Counted from the stretch's first letter, positions 1 through 6,070 are shown. The stretch: 6,941 bases of DNA from Clostridiales bacterium (GCA_019423265.1 JAHZBS010000124.1:1-6941); one strand, 5' to 3'. The notes: generated by a model not told the origin, from the sequence alone. Numbers and translations are program-made.

Positions 1-44
1 TCATGGATCGCCCAGAATTCATAAAAATTTGTCCATTCTACAGA

Positions 45-72
45 TTGCCATTTTATAAAAAATCAGTACAAT
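45..72 (+). promoter_or_regulatory. Candidate sigma-A promoter for the HAD-deacylase operon
   Basis: A TTGCCA box (45-50, 5 of 6 matches to TTGACA) and a TACAAT box (67-72, 5 of 6 matches to TATAAT) are separated by 16 bp inside an AT-rich stretch. Transcription would start near 79 and give a leader of about 160 nt before the first start codon at 239. That leader is the structured region described separately. A second TATAAG at 116-121 lacks a matching -35 box and is less convincing. The promoter is inferred from consensus only. Confidence 0.55.
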
Positions 73-83
73 AATATTGAAGA

Positions 84-226
84 CAATCCGCCAGGTGGCG
101 GAATTTCCTGGGATCTATAAGAAGAGGTTACACGGCTATTTGTGCCGGAGCGCCACAAATAGCTCTTATGGCAGAAGAGAAATCGCCTTCGCAAATTTCT
201 CTTCGCCCCGTCGCTGACGCTCCGGA
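84..226 (+). ncRNA. Candidate structured 5' leader RNA, or structured dispersed repeat
   Basis: This stretch is densely self-complementary. A hairpin TCCGCC/GGCGGA occupies 87-102. ATAAGA (117-122) pairs with TCTTAT (164-169) and encloses a 12-nt one-sided bulge (123-134). Inside it, GCTATTTGTG (135-144) pairs perfectly with CACAAATAGC (154-163). Starting at the very next base, GGC-A-GAAGAGAAAT (170-183) pairs with ATTTCTCTTC-GCC (195-207) with one bulged A. The 9-nt loop of the second hairpin contains CCGGAGCG (145-152), which is perfectly complementary to CGCTCCGG (218-225) just before the HAD start, so a pseudoknot or an alternative long-range stem is possible. I do not recognise a known riboswitch, ribozyme or T-box. 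The alternative is a dispersed palindromic repeat that landed upstream of the operon, and its strand is then uncertain. Confidence 0.5.
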
Positions 227-238
227 ATGGAGACTAAA

Positions 239-892
239 ATGATACAGGCTGTAATTTTTGATATGGATGGATTGATGCTGGATACGGAGCGCGTGGCGGC
301 TGACGCGTGGCGCTATGTGGGGAAAGTCAAGGGGATTGCCGGCATGGATTCTTATATAGCGGCTTCCTATGGACGGACGGCAAAGGACTGCGAGCTCATT
401 TTTCAGGAGTTGTTTCCCCAGGCTTCCTTCGCGGAGTGTTGGAAGCTCATGCATGAGCATCGCTCGGCTGTCATGCGGGAAGAGGGGATTCCCGTCAAAC
501 CTGGATTGCGAGAGCTCATGGCATACCTCCACGGGAAGCGCTGTCCCATGGTTTTATGTACGTCCACCAGCGAGGCGATAGCGCGACCCTTGCTGGAAAC
601 AGTGGGAGTGTACGCATATTTCAGCGCCGCTGTGTTTGGCAATATGGTTACAAAGGGAAAGCCGGCCCCCGATATTTATATGCTGGCCGCTGACGTCATA
701 GGCGCCGCGCCGGAAGATTGCGTTGTGCTGGAGGATTCCTTTAACGGAATTCGAGCCGCCCACGCCGCGGGGATGCAGCCCATCATGGTGCCGGATATCC
801 AGCAGCCCGATGACGAGATCCGTACTCTGTATAAAGCCATCTGTGAATCGCTGTTCGACGTCTGCAAGCTATTGCAATCCTGGGGGGTATAG
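239..892 (+). CDS. HAD-superfamily hydrolase, beta-phosphoglucomutase/phosphatase-like
   Basis: This is a cytosolic HAD hydrolase of about 217 aa with the C1-type helical cap between motifs I and II, as in beta-phosphoglucomutases and sugar-phosphate phosphatases. Numbered from ATG 239, motif I is FDMDGLMLD (nucleophile D8, acid/base D10), motif II is CTST (T108/S109), motif III is K141 in GKPAPD, and motif IV is VVLEDSFNGI (E165, D166). The full catalytic set is present and the length is normal. The in-frame ATG at 227 has no ribosome binding site. ATG 239 is preceded by GGAG (229-232) at 6-nt spacing and puts the beta-strand of motif I right at the N terminus, as usual for the family, so I choose 239. 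Its stop lies 2 nt before the deacylase start, so the two genes form an operon. The substrate cannot be told from sequence: it could be a phosphatase for a small phosphorylated metabolite or a phosphoglucomutase. Confidence 0.88.
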   Translation: MIQAVIFDMDGLMLDTERVAADAWRYVGKVKGIAGMDSYIAASYGRTAKDCELIFQELFPQASFAECWKLMHEHRSAVMREEGIPVKPGLRELMAYLHGKRCPMVLCTSTSEAIARPLLETVGVYAYFSAAVFGNMVTKGKPAPDIYMLAADVIGAAPEDCVVLEDSFNGIRAAHAAGMQPIMVPDIQQPDDEIRTLYKAICESLFDVCKLLQSWGV

Positions 893-894
893 GT

Positions 895-1443
895 ATGGCG
901 GAGCCATATGAGAATCTAGTTCTTTACCACGGCCGGCCGGAGGACTCACGGCTGCCCAAGGAAATGGCAGTCTACCATCTGCTTGACTCCTTGGGGGTGC
1001 CATATGTCCGGGTGGACCATGAACCCATGGCCACCATGGAGGACTGCCGCGCCATCGATGAGATCCTGGGGATTGAGATCTGCAAGAATTTGTTTTTGTG
1101 CAATCGCCAGGAGACACAGTTCTATCTTTTGATGATGCCCGGAAGCAAGCGATTCCAGACGAAAGCGCTATCCGCCGCCCTGGGCAGCAGCCGGCTGTCC
1201 TTCGCCCCACCCGCGCGGATGGAAGAGCTGTTAGATCTGACCCCTGGCTCTGCCAGCGTAATGGGTCTCATGAACGATACCCAGGGGCGGGTGAAATTTT
1301 TGATGGATGTAGAGGCGGCAAAGCCGGCATATTTTGGATGCCATCCCTGCATAAATACCTCCAGCTTGAAGATTGCGACGGCAGATTTATTTGAGAAGAT
1401 TTTGCCGGCCATGCATCACGATGTGACCTTCGTTGCGCTGTAA
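895..1443 (+). CDS. YbaK/ProX-type aminoacyl-tRNA deacylase (prolyl-tRNA editing-like)
   Basis: This 182-aa protein fits the YbaK/ProX/PrdX family, free-standing enzymes that hydrolyse mischarged tRNA, typically Ala-tRNAPro, in the cytosol. An N-terminal helix-rich stretch (VYHLLDSLGVPYVRVDHEP, residues 27-45) leads into the core. The conserved lysine region is CKNLFLCNR (K64), followed by YLLMMPGSKRFQTKALSAAL. The glycine-rich loop is PGSASVMGLMND (117-128), and the late motif is FGCHPCINTSSLKIATADL (147-165, H150), matching the HP-x-x-N-T pattern of the ProX subgroup. The length suits the ProX/PrdX branch. A GGGGGGT stretch (882-888) at the end of the HAD gene serves as ribosome binding site, and the ATG comes 2 nt after the HAD stop, implying translational coupling. 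Specificity for Ala-tRNAPro is inferred from subgroup resemblance and not shown. No terminator is visible after the gene. Confidence 0.88.
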   Translation: MAEPYENLVLYHGRPEDSRLPKEMAVYHLLDSLGVPYVRVDHEPMATMEDCRAIDEILGIEICKNLFLCNRQETQFYLLMMPGSKRFQTKALSAALGSSRLSFAPPARMEELLDLTPGSASVMGLMNDTQGRVKFLMDVEAAKPAYFGCHPCINTSSLKIATADLFEKILPAMHHDVTFVAL

Positions 1444-1471
1444 TTGAAAGAAAATTGTAAGAAAAAAAGGG

Positions 1472-1500
1472 TTACGAATTTAGATGATCAGTTGTATAAT
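1472..1500 (+). promoter_or_regulatory. Candidate promoter for the LtaS-family gene
   Basis: A perfect TATAAT (1495-1500) lies 17 bp downstream of a weak TTACGA (1472-1477), and the sequence between is AT-rich. The start point would be near 1507, giving a leader of about 70 nt. A 10-bp palindrome, ACGTATACGT (1512-1521), follows directly, but a palindrome of that size is expected by chance in a window this long. Since no terminator follows the deacylase gene, some readthrough from the upstream operon is also possible. Confidence 0.45.
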
Positions 1501-1579
1501 AAGCGATAAAAACGTATACGTGTTATAGAAATGAAATAGTATCGGGTGTGGAGTTGCGATAGTAAAAGGAGTGTAAAAA

Positions 1580-3517
1580 ATGAAAGATAAAACCCATAAC
1601 ATACTGATAGGGTTCCTCCTCGTATGTATGTTTATCTTTAAGTTTATTGTGTTCTATACGACGGCGGGGATTTCCCTGATCAGTTTTAGCTTCCCGTTCA
1701 GTTTACTTTTCTTCGGCATGGTTCTGTATCTCATCTTTTCCAACCGCCGTTGGTCCATTAGAAAAAAATGGGGCTGGTATCTGGCGTGGAATGTGCTGGT
1801 ATCGGGGCTGATGTTCATAGATCTGTATTACAACAGTTATTTCGACCAGTTTCCGGTTATCGCCCTGCTGGGACAGCTCAGCATGTTGGATCATCTTCAA
1901 AAGACCATGGCGAAGATGTTTAACTTCGCCTTTGTGGTGATTCTGTTGGACCTCCCGGTTTTAGCTGTCCTGACGGCCAAGAAGGTTTCCTTTTCCATTC
2001 CCAAGTGTGTGGCTGCCAGGGTTGGGTCTGTGGCAATCATGGCGGTGTATCTGTTGACGGTGGTGCTGCCCACCACGCCGGTGGATATGGTGACGGCTCT
2101 CCAGAGAAGTGAGATCTTTTCTTTTCATGGGCATGATGTGCGGAATTTCCTGACGGGCTATAATTCGGTCCAGGCGCTGGAGGCATTGGCGGAGAATGAG
2201 GATGCGAAGGAGTCCATGTCGGAGGTTTCAAAGTCCCGGTATCACGGCCTGGCGAAGGGGCGGAATCTCATTGTCGTCCAGCTGGAGTCCTTTCAGAATT
2301 TTCTTATCGGTGCGTCCTATGATGGGCAGGTGATTACGCCGAATCTAAATGCGCTGCTGCGGGAAGATACGCTATATTTTGACCACTATTACCAGCAGAT
2401 AGGGAAGGGAAGCACATCGGACGCAGAGTTTGCGAGCCAGAACTCCTTTCTTCCGGTTATGTACGGTCAATCCTACACCAGATTCAAGGACAATGTGTTC
2501 TATGGGCTGCCGTGGATCATGCGGGAAAATGGGTATAGCGCCACGGCCTTTCACGGGTACGTGGCTGAGTTCTGGAACCGGGATGAGGCGTATCCTCAGC
2601 AGGGCTTTGAAGATTTCTACAGTGCGGAGGATTTTGTGGTAACCGATGACAATACCGTGGGCTGGGGTCTTGGCGATGAAAGCTTTTTCCAGCAGAGTGT
2701 GGCGGTTATGAAGTCGCTGCCGAAGCCTTTTTATTCCTTTCTTATCACGCTGACCAGCCATAATCCTTACGATATTACCGACCGGTATGAGGGGATCCGG
2801 TTGAGGCCGGAGCAGGAGGGTACCCTGTTTGGAGAGTATCTCAATGCCGTTCACTATACTGACGCCGCCATTGGGACGTTTCTATCGCAATTGAAAGAAG
2901 AAGGACTGTATGACAATAGCATCATCGTGTTTTACGGCGATCATTTCGGCCTGAAAGCTACGGACGAAGAGAACCAGGAGCAGATGAGCGCATTTTTGGG
3001 ACACACCTACGATTACGATGAGATGTTCAACATTCCGCTGATTGTACACATTCCCGGTTCCGGTGTCTCCGAGACTATCAGCACGGCCGGAGGGCAGATT
3101 GATTTTATGCCGACCATCGTGGATCTGATGGGATACAATGACAGTGTGCGCGTGGCCCTGGGGAAGAATATTCTGACACAGGAGGAGGGCTTTGTGGTAT
3201 CCCAGGCCTATATGCTCAAAGGGTCTTTTATTACCGACGACATCGCGTTTGAGATTTCAAAGGACGGGATCTTTGAGCACAGCCGCGCGTGGAATCTTCA
3301 CACGAGGGAGGCCATCGAGGACATCACTCCTTTCCGTGAGCAGTATGAGAAGGCGCTGCAATTTGTGGATCTGTCCACGGCGATGCTGGAGCAGAATTAT
3401 ATGCAGTTTACCTGCAATGTTCCTGTGGAGAGGCTGCCGGTCAACGGCGTGCGGGGGTTGATGGAGCGCGCGGGGGCTTCCGGCTCAGACCTGGGGGACT
3501 ATGAGGACTTACCGTAG
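1580..3517 (+). CDS. LTA synthase family protein (membrane phosphoglycerol transferase / sulfatase-fold)
   Basis: This 645-aa membrane protein is a member of the LtaS family (alkaline phosphatase superfamily), which moves glycerol-phosphate from phosphatidylglycerol to a growing teichoic-acid-type chain outside the cell. Five hydrophobic segments are visible at about residues 9-31, 33-54, 66-86, 115-135 and 148-165, followed by an extracellular catalytic domain. The expected site residues are E236 (QLESFQ), nucleophile T279 (GKGSTSDAE), W332/R334 (FWNRD), H394 (TSHNPYD) and D454/H455 (FYGDHFG). From memory, spacing from the threonine to the DH pair matches S. aureus LtaS. An A-x-A site (202-204) between membrane and enzyme could be a signal-peptidase cleavage point; this is weak. 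AAAGGAG (1565-1571) lies 8 nt before the ATG. A strong terminator follows, so the gene is probably monocistronic. Whether it makes true LTA, primes it, or modifies another glycopolymer is not decidable here. Confidence 0.92.
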   Translation: MKDKTHNILIGFLLVCMFIFKFIVFYTTAGISLISFSFPFSLLFFGMVLYLIFSNRRWSIRKKWGWYLAWNVLVSGLMFIDLYYNSYFDQFPVIALLGQLSMLDHLQKTMAKMFNFAFVVILLDLPVLAVLTAKKVSFSIPKCVAARVGSVAIMAVYLLTVVLPTTPVDMVTALQRSEIFSFHGHDVRNFLTGYNSVQALEALAENEDAKESMSEVSKSRYHGLAKGRNLIVVQLESFQNFLIGASYDGQVITPNLNALLREDTLYFDHYYQQIGKGSTSDAEFASQNSFLPVMYGQSYTRFKDNVFYGLPWIMRENGYSATAFHGYVAEFWNRDEAYPQQGFEDFYSAEDFVVTDDNTVGWGLGDESFFQQSVAVMKSLPKPFYSFLITLTSHNPYDITDRYEGIRLRPEQEGTLFGEYLNAVHYTDAAIGTFLSQLKEEGLYDNSIIVFYGDHFGLKATDEENQEQMSAFLGHTYDYDEMFNIPLIVHIPGSGVSETISTAGGQIDFMPTIVDLMGYNDSVRVALGKNILTQEEGFVVSQAYMLKGSFITDDIAFEISKDGIFEHSRAWNLHTREAIEDITPFREQYEKALQFVDLSTAMLEQNYMQFTCNVPVERLPVNGVRGLMERAGASGSDLGDYEDLP

Positions 3518-3545
3518 CCGCCGCGCCTGAGATACAATCGTTTCC

Positions 3546-3582
3546 AAAAGGGAGAATGTTGCTTTGTCACATTCTCCCTTTT
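3546..3582 (+). terminator. Rho-independent terminator after the LtaS-family gene
   Basis: A perfect 14-bp stem is formed by AAAAGGGAGAATGT (3546-3559) and ACATTCTCCCTTTT (3569-3582) around a 9-nt loop, and the 3' arm ends in TTTT. It begins 28 nt after the stop codon. The A-run on the 5' side would also give a U-run on the opposite strand, so it could act both ways, though no - strand gene enters from the right here. Confidence 0.9.
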
Positions 3583-3662
3583 GTGATTTCCTGCCAAAAC
3601 GTATAGACCGAATAATCTAACGGTATATGTGGAATCACAGGGCTTACTATTTTTTGGTTAAT

Positions 3663-3689
3663 ATGTAAATCCTCTTGAATTGTTTACAT
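3663..3689. promoter_or_regulatory. Dyad overlapping the -35 box (candidate operator)
   Basis: ATGTAAA (3663-3669) and TTTACAT (3683-3689) form a perfect 7-bp inverted repeat with a 13-bp gap, so the arm centres are 20 bp apart, about two helical turns. The right arm contains the TTTACA -35 box of the regulator gene. That geometry suits a dimeric repressor, possibly the ArsR-like protein encoded just downstream acting on itself. Arms this short can arise by chance, so the call rests on position. Confidence 0.35.
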
Positions 3690-3712
3690 TTTTGTGGTAA
3701 TCTTACTATACA
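3683..3712 (+). promoter_or_regulatory. Candidate promoter for the ArsR-like regulator
   Basis: TTTACA (3683-3688) and TATACA (3707-3712) are spaced by 18 bp in a strongly AT-rich stretch. The start would be near 3719, leaving about 17 nt before the TTG start codon at 3736 and only about 8 nt before the alternative GTG at 3727. This supports the TTG start. Confidence 0.45.
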
Positions 3713-3735
3713 TTATGTAGATTGAGGTGAACATA

Positions 3736-4812
3736 TTGATAATAAATCAATCCGTAGGCATTCTTGATGACATGATAAACTATACTGTAATTTACTTTGA
3801 CAGAAGGGCCGTAGAGCGCAAATATTTGAGCCATGGCATTGACATTGATATGGCATTCTCTTACTATGATGAGTTGAGACGGTCAAAGAATAAGCTGGAT
3901 CCCCCTGAGTGTCTCTATCCTTTCTTCCATCTATATAATGATCGAGAGTGCGTCTTCTCAGAATACTTTCAGTCCAACTATAATTTCTGTGAGGACGCGA
4001 TTGATTCGTTTATCTATAAAATAAAACATTCGGGAACGTTTCAAGATTTTGTCTTGTCCTATTATCTATCGGATTTCAGCGATACAGTATCGATTGATGA
4101 AATTCATAGGCGGAATGGCGAGAGCATCGCGCATGGCTTAGCTTTGCTTAGCCGGCGCGTGGATATCGAACATTTCGCATTCATGTTTTACCACTTTTCT
4201 TCTCTCGTTGACACGCTGCTCGATTATCTCAACCAGCTGCGCGCGCAGATCGAGGTCTTTCACGAAAGACATAAAAAGGATACGGATCGGGTGGTGCGGG
4301 AATTCATATCCGAGGATAACCAGGCGATGGTTAGGCGATATCGCTCCGATTGTATGAGCGATATCGACAAATTTGAAAAGCAAACCTATTCTGTCTGTTA
4401 TCTAAACAAATATCTCATTATGCGCACATATGCTTTTGATCGAAATCGATATGGATTCCTATTGGGATGCAATTGTTGCTCCATATTGCTGCGGCCTGTT
4501 GATTACAGTTTTATGTCCGCTACATCGGTCCTAGTCTCCCTTGGCCATGAAGTGAAACTAGAAATTCTAAATGAATTGCAAGTTCGGGAGATGACCATCT
4601 CCCAATTGGGGAGAAAGCTGAATCTCGCCCGCACATCCATTTCCAGATATGTGGAGGATCTTGTATCCGAGCTTGTCCTCATCAAAGCAGCGAAAAATGG
4701 TCCTGAGATTTATTATAAGATCAATCCAACGTATTTACATAGGGCAAAATTTCTAATCAATGAATATCTTGATCGATTGATTGACAGGGCCAGCGGCAGA
4801 AATAGGGCGTAA
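3736..4812 (+). CDS. Orphan regulator: unrecognised N-terminal domain plus ArsR-like winged helix
   Basis: This protein of about 358 aa probably binds DNA through its C-terminal end. Residues below are numbered from GTG 3727. Residues 265-335 read as an ArsR-type winged helix: SLGHEVKLEILNEL, then MTISQLGRKLNLARTSISRYVEDL (recognition helix near 300-311), then a wing ending in GPEIYYKINPTYL. The first 260 residues are largely helical, rich in Tyr, Phe and Asp, and lack membrane segments; I do not recognise them. The CNCC cluster (248-251) lies just before the HTH and could be metal- or redox-related, but this is speculative. The TTG at 3736 is preceded by TTGAGGTGA (3722-3730) at 5-nt spacing, whereas the GTG at 3727 lies inside that ribosome binding site, so TTG is preferred. 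Sampled 60-nt lines are 32-55% GC against about 58% in a sampled line of the UroD gene, which hints at acquisition. Classical ArsR proteins are about 100 aa, so this is an enlarged regulator. No clear target gene is adjacent. Confidence 0.75.
   Translation: MIINQSVGILDDMINYTVIYFDRRAVERKYLSHGIDIDMAFSYYDELRRSKNKLDPPECLYPFFHLYNDRECVFSEYFQSNYNFCEDAIDSFIYKIKHSGTFQDFVLSYYLSDFSDTVSIDEIHRRNGESIAHGLALLSRRVDIEHFAFMFYHFSSLVDTLLDYLNQLRAQIEVFHERHKKDTDRVVREFISEDNQAMVRRYRSDCMSDIDKFEKQTYSVCYLNKYLIMRTYAFDRNRYGFLLGCNCCSILLRPVDYSFMSATSVLVSLGHEVKLEILNELQVREMTISQLGRKLNLARTSISRYVEDLVSELVLIKAAKNGPEIYYKINPTYLHRAKFLINEYLDRLIDRASGRNRA
4336..4366. repeat. Intragenic perfect 11-bp inverted repeat
   Basis: CGATATCGCTC (4336-4346) and GAGCGATATCG (4356-4366) are exact reverse complements separated by 9 nt, inside the ArsR-like gene (codons for about residues 204-214). 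Each arm itself contains the palindrome CGATATCG. In mRNA this would be a stable hairpin; in DNA it is a possible protein-binding dyad. No U-run follows, so it is not a terminator. Confidence 0.6.
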
Positions 4813-4872
4813 GATTGATTGGTTGGTATTCCAGTACCGATATTAGAAAAAAGTCAATAAATTAACGGGAAA

Positions 4873-4892
4873 CCTGCCGCTATTGCGGTAGG
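4873..4892. terminator. Hairpin, possible - strand terminator for the UroD-like gene
   Basis: CCTGCCGC (4873-4880) pairs with GCGGTAGG (4885-4892) over 8 bp including one G-U, with a TATT loop. Read on the - strand the stem is followed by TTTCCCGTTAATTT, a weak U-rich tail. It lies about 55 nt past the stop of the UroD-like gene. Confidence 0.45.
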
Positions 4893-4894
4893 AT

Positions 4895-4926
4895 AGCAAG
4901 CAGAGAGTTCTGGCTCTCTGCTTGTT
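4895..4926 (+). terminator. Hairpin, probable + strand terminator for the ArsR-like gene
   Basis: CAAGCAGAGAG (4897-4907) pairs perfectly with CTCTCTGCTTG (4914-4924) around a TTCTGG loop, extendable by a G-U and an A-T pair. On the + strand it is followed by the moderately T-rich TTATGTTGTCTTTC. It stands between convergent genes and 20 nt before the end of the UroD-like gene, so it may help stop transcription from both sides. Confidence 0.6.
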
Positions 4927-4945
4927 ATGTTGTCTTTCGCAATGT

Positions 4946-6031
4946 CTACAGGCGGCAGTACCGCTGAATCCGGTCCTGAATCTCGGGGGTTAGTTCCGTA
5001 CAGCCGCTGGCAAAATACAAATTTTCATCGCTCCCAAGGGCATCCACCACGAAATCAAACGACTCATAGAGGCCGCTGACAATATGTGCCTTCTTTCCGG
5101 CTCCCACAATCCTGCGGTACACGTCCACCCAATGTTCTGGCGTCGGCTGCCCCGCACCGGGCTGCCACTGGATCATGCGGAGCTCCGGTATCTCCAAAAG
5201 TGCGTCCAGATGGGGAAGAGCGTTGACGCCGTCCAGATGATAGGTAGGGTATGCAAGCCTCTTGGCAGACGCAGCCAGTTCGTCTATGCCGAATTCTCGA
5301 AACATATCGGGACTGATCATAAAGGAAAAATCAGATTGCAGAATATAGCCGGGGCCCGGATAGTAGAGCATGTCCCAATCGGTATAGCCGGGATTGATGG
5401 GTTGCAACACTTCGTTGATCGCATCAAAGATCTGGAACCAGGCTGTGTGGATTTCCTTAACGATCCGTTTGATCTCATCCGGCTCGTCGATGAGGTCGTA
5501 GAGAAGATCTTCGCTGCCGCGCAGGGAGGCCAAAATGTCCAGGGTACCGCCTAGATCGGTCATTCCGATCAGCACATTGCCCTGCCATTTTTTGACGCCG
5601 GCCCAGCACAGATCCTTAATGCGGGACAGCCAGCGATTGTGAGGGTCAAACTCTACGTGGATATCGCGGATAGACTCGGTGCCGTCCTTTGGATAAAACC
5701 ATACGGCCCCCGACGAGTTATCCAGCTTACCGCCGACCATGGCGGCCACGATCCCGGGTCCAAAGGCGGAAAGGGAGACAACGGGGTACGCATCGCCGTG
5801 ATAGAGATTGCCGGAGAGCTGCCAATCAATCTTGTCAATCACTTCCTCAGGCGTCCAAGAAAAATCAGCGCAAGTGGCTTGGGAGAGCACTGGGACGTGG
5901 GGAAGCGGGTCCGGCCCTGCTCCGCTCCGCTGTGTGACCTGAAATATGGGCCGCTTCAGGGAACCGTCCCACCACTTGGTAAAGGTTTCCCGCACCTGCG
6001 CCCAACGGTCCGGGTTAAATTGAATCGCCAT
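4946..6031 (-). CDS. UroD-like / corrinoid methyltransferase-like protein
   Basis: This complete 361-aa cytosolic protein belongs to the uroporphyrinogen-decarboxylase superfamily. Members include haem-pathway UroD and the MtaA/MtbA/CmuA methyltransferases that pass methyl groups between corrinoid proteins and thiols. Supporting stretches are an N-terminal WDGSLKRPIFQV (21-32), GMTDLGGTLDILASLRG (156-172), QSDFSFMISPDMFREFG (232-248) and YHLDGVNALPHLDALLEIP (264-282) continuing to IQWQPGAG (287-294). The N-terminal FxRQAGR-type signature of true UroD is not seen, so a haem role is unlikely. Methyltransferase relatives bind zinc through H-x-C plus a distant Cys; here the matching positions read H265-x-D267 and C344, so one ligand is changed. 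A strong AAGGAGG (6040-6046) lies 8 nt before the ATG. The upstream AraC gene on the same strand suggests nutrient-dependent control. The substrate is unknown. Confidence 0.82.
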   Translation of the reverse strand: MAIQFNPDRWAQVRETFTKWWDGSLKRPIFQVTQRSGAGPDPLPHVPVLSQATCADFSWTPEEVIDKIDWQLSGNLYHGDAYPVVSLSAFGPGIVAAMVGGKLDNSSGAVWFYPKDGTESIRDIHVEFDPHNRWLSRIKDLCWAGVKKWQGNVLIGMTDLGGTLDILASLRGSEDLLYDLIDEPDEIKRIVKEIHTAWFQIFDAINEVLQPINPGYTDWDMLYYPGPGYILQSDFSFMISPDMFREFGIDELAASAKRLAYPTYHLDGVNALPHLDALLEIPELRMIQWQPGAGQPTPEHWVDVYRRIVGAGKKAHIVSGLYESFDFVVDALGSDENLYFASGCTELTPEIQDRIQRYCRL

Positions 6032-6061
6032 GTCGATAGCCTCCTTATTGTGTATGGGGAT

Positions 6062-6070
6062 ATTGTATCA
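6062..6070 (-). promoter_or_regulatory. Candidate extended -10 promoter for the UroD-like gene
   Basis: On the - strand the 77-bp gap after the AraC gene contains TGATACAAT (6070 down to 6062), an extended -10 (TG-N-TACAAT). The upstream -35 match (TTCGAA, 6088-6083, itself a palindrome, at 15-bp spacing) is poor, which is typical when the TG element or an activator compensates. Transcription would begin near 6055, about 24 nt before the start codon. Confidence 0.45.

Noticed and set aside
1..60. Possible end of an insertion sequence at the left edge
   Set aside because: There is AT-rich sequence with short chance palindromes (GAATTC, AAATTT), but no paired terminal inverted repeat, target duplication or transposase fragment is visible.
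134..225. HDV-like or other self-cleaving ribozyme
   Set aside because: The order of helices (stem 1, stem 2, stem 1', hairpin, stem 2') superficially resembles the HDV fold, but there is no P3 hairpin between stem 2 and stem 1' and no P1.1 or catalytic-C region that I can place; hammerhead core motifs are also absent.
128..532. Open frame of 134 codons on the - strand
   Set aside because: It covers the structured leader and the start of the HAD gene in antisense; it has no recognisable domain or ribosome binding site and is a shadow of the real gene.
1512..1521. Palindrome ACGTATACGT just after the LtaS promoter
   Set aside because: Several 10-bp palindromes are expected by chance in 7 kb; it is kept only as a note in the promoter entry.
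2372..2854. Open frame of 160 codons on the - strand
   Set aside because: It is antisense to the catalytic domain of the LtaS-family gene; a shadow.
1509..3605. The 10-mer AAAACGTATA occurs at 1509-1518 and 3596-3605, flanking the LtaS-family gene
   Set aside because: Dozens of chance 10-mer repeats are expected in a window of this size, so this is not evidence for a flanking repeat or mobile element.
5084..5554. Open frame of 156 codons on the + strand
   Set aside because: It is antisense to the UroD-like gene, with low-complexity translation and no ribosome binding site.
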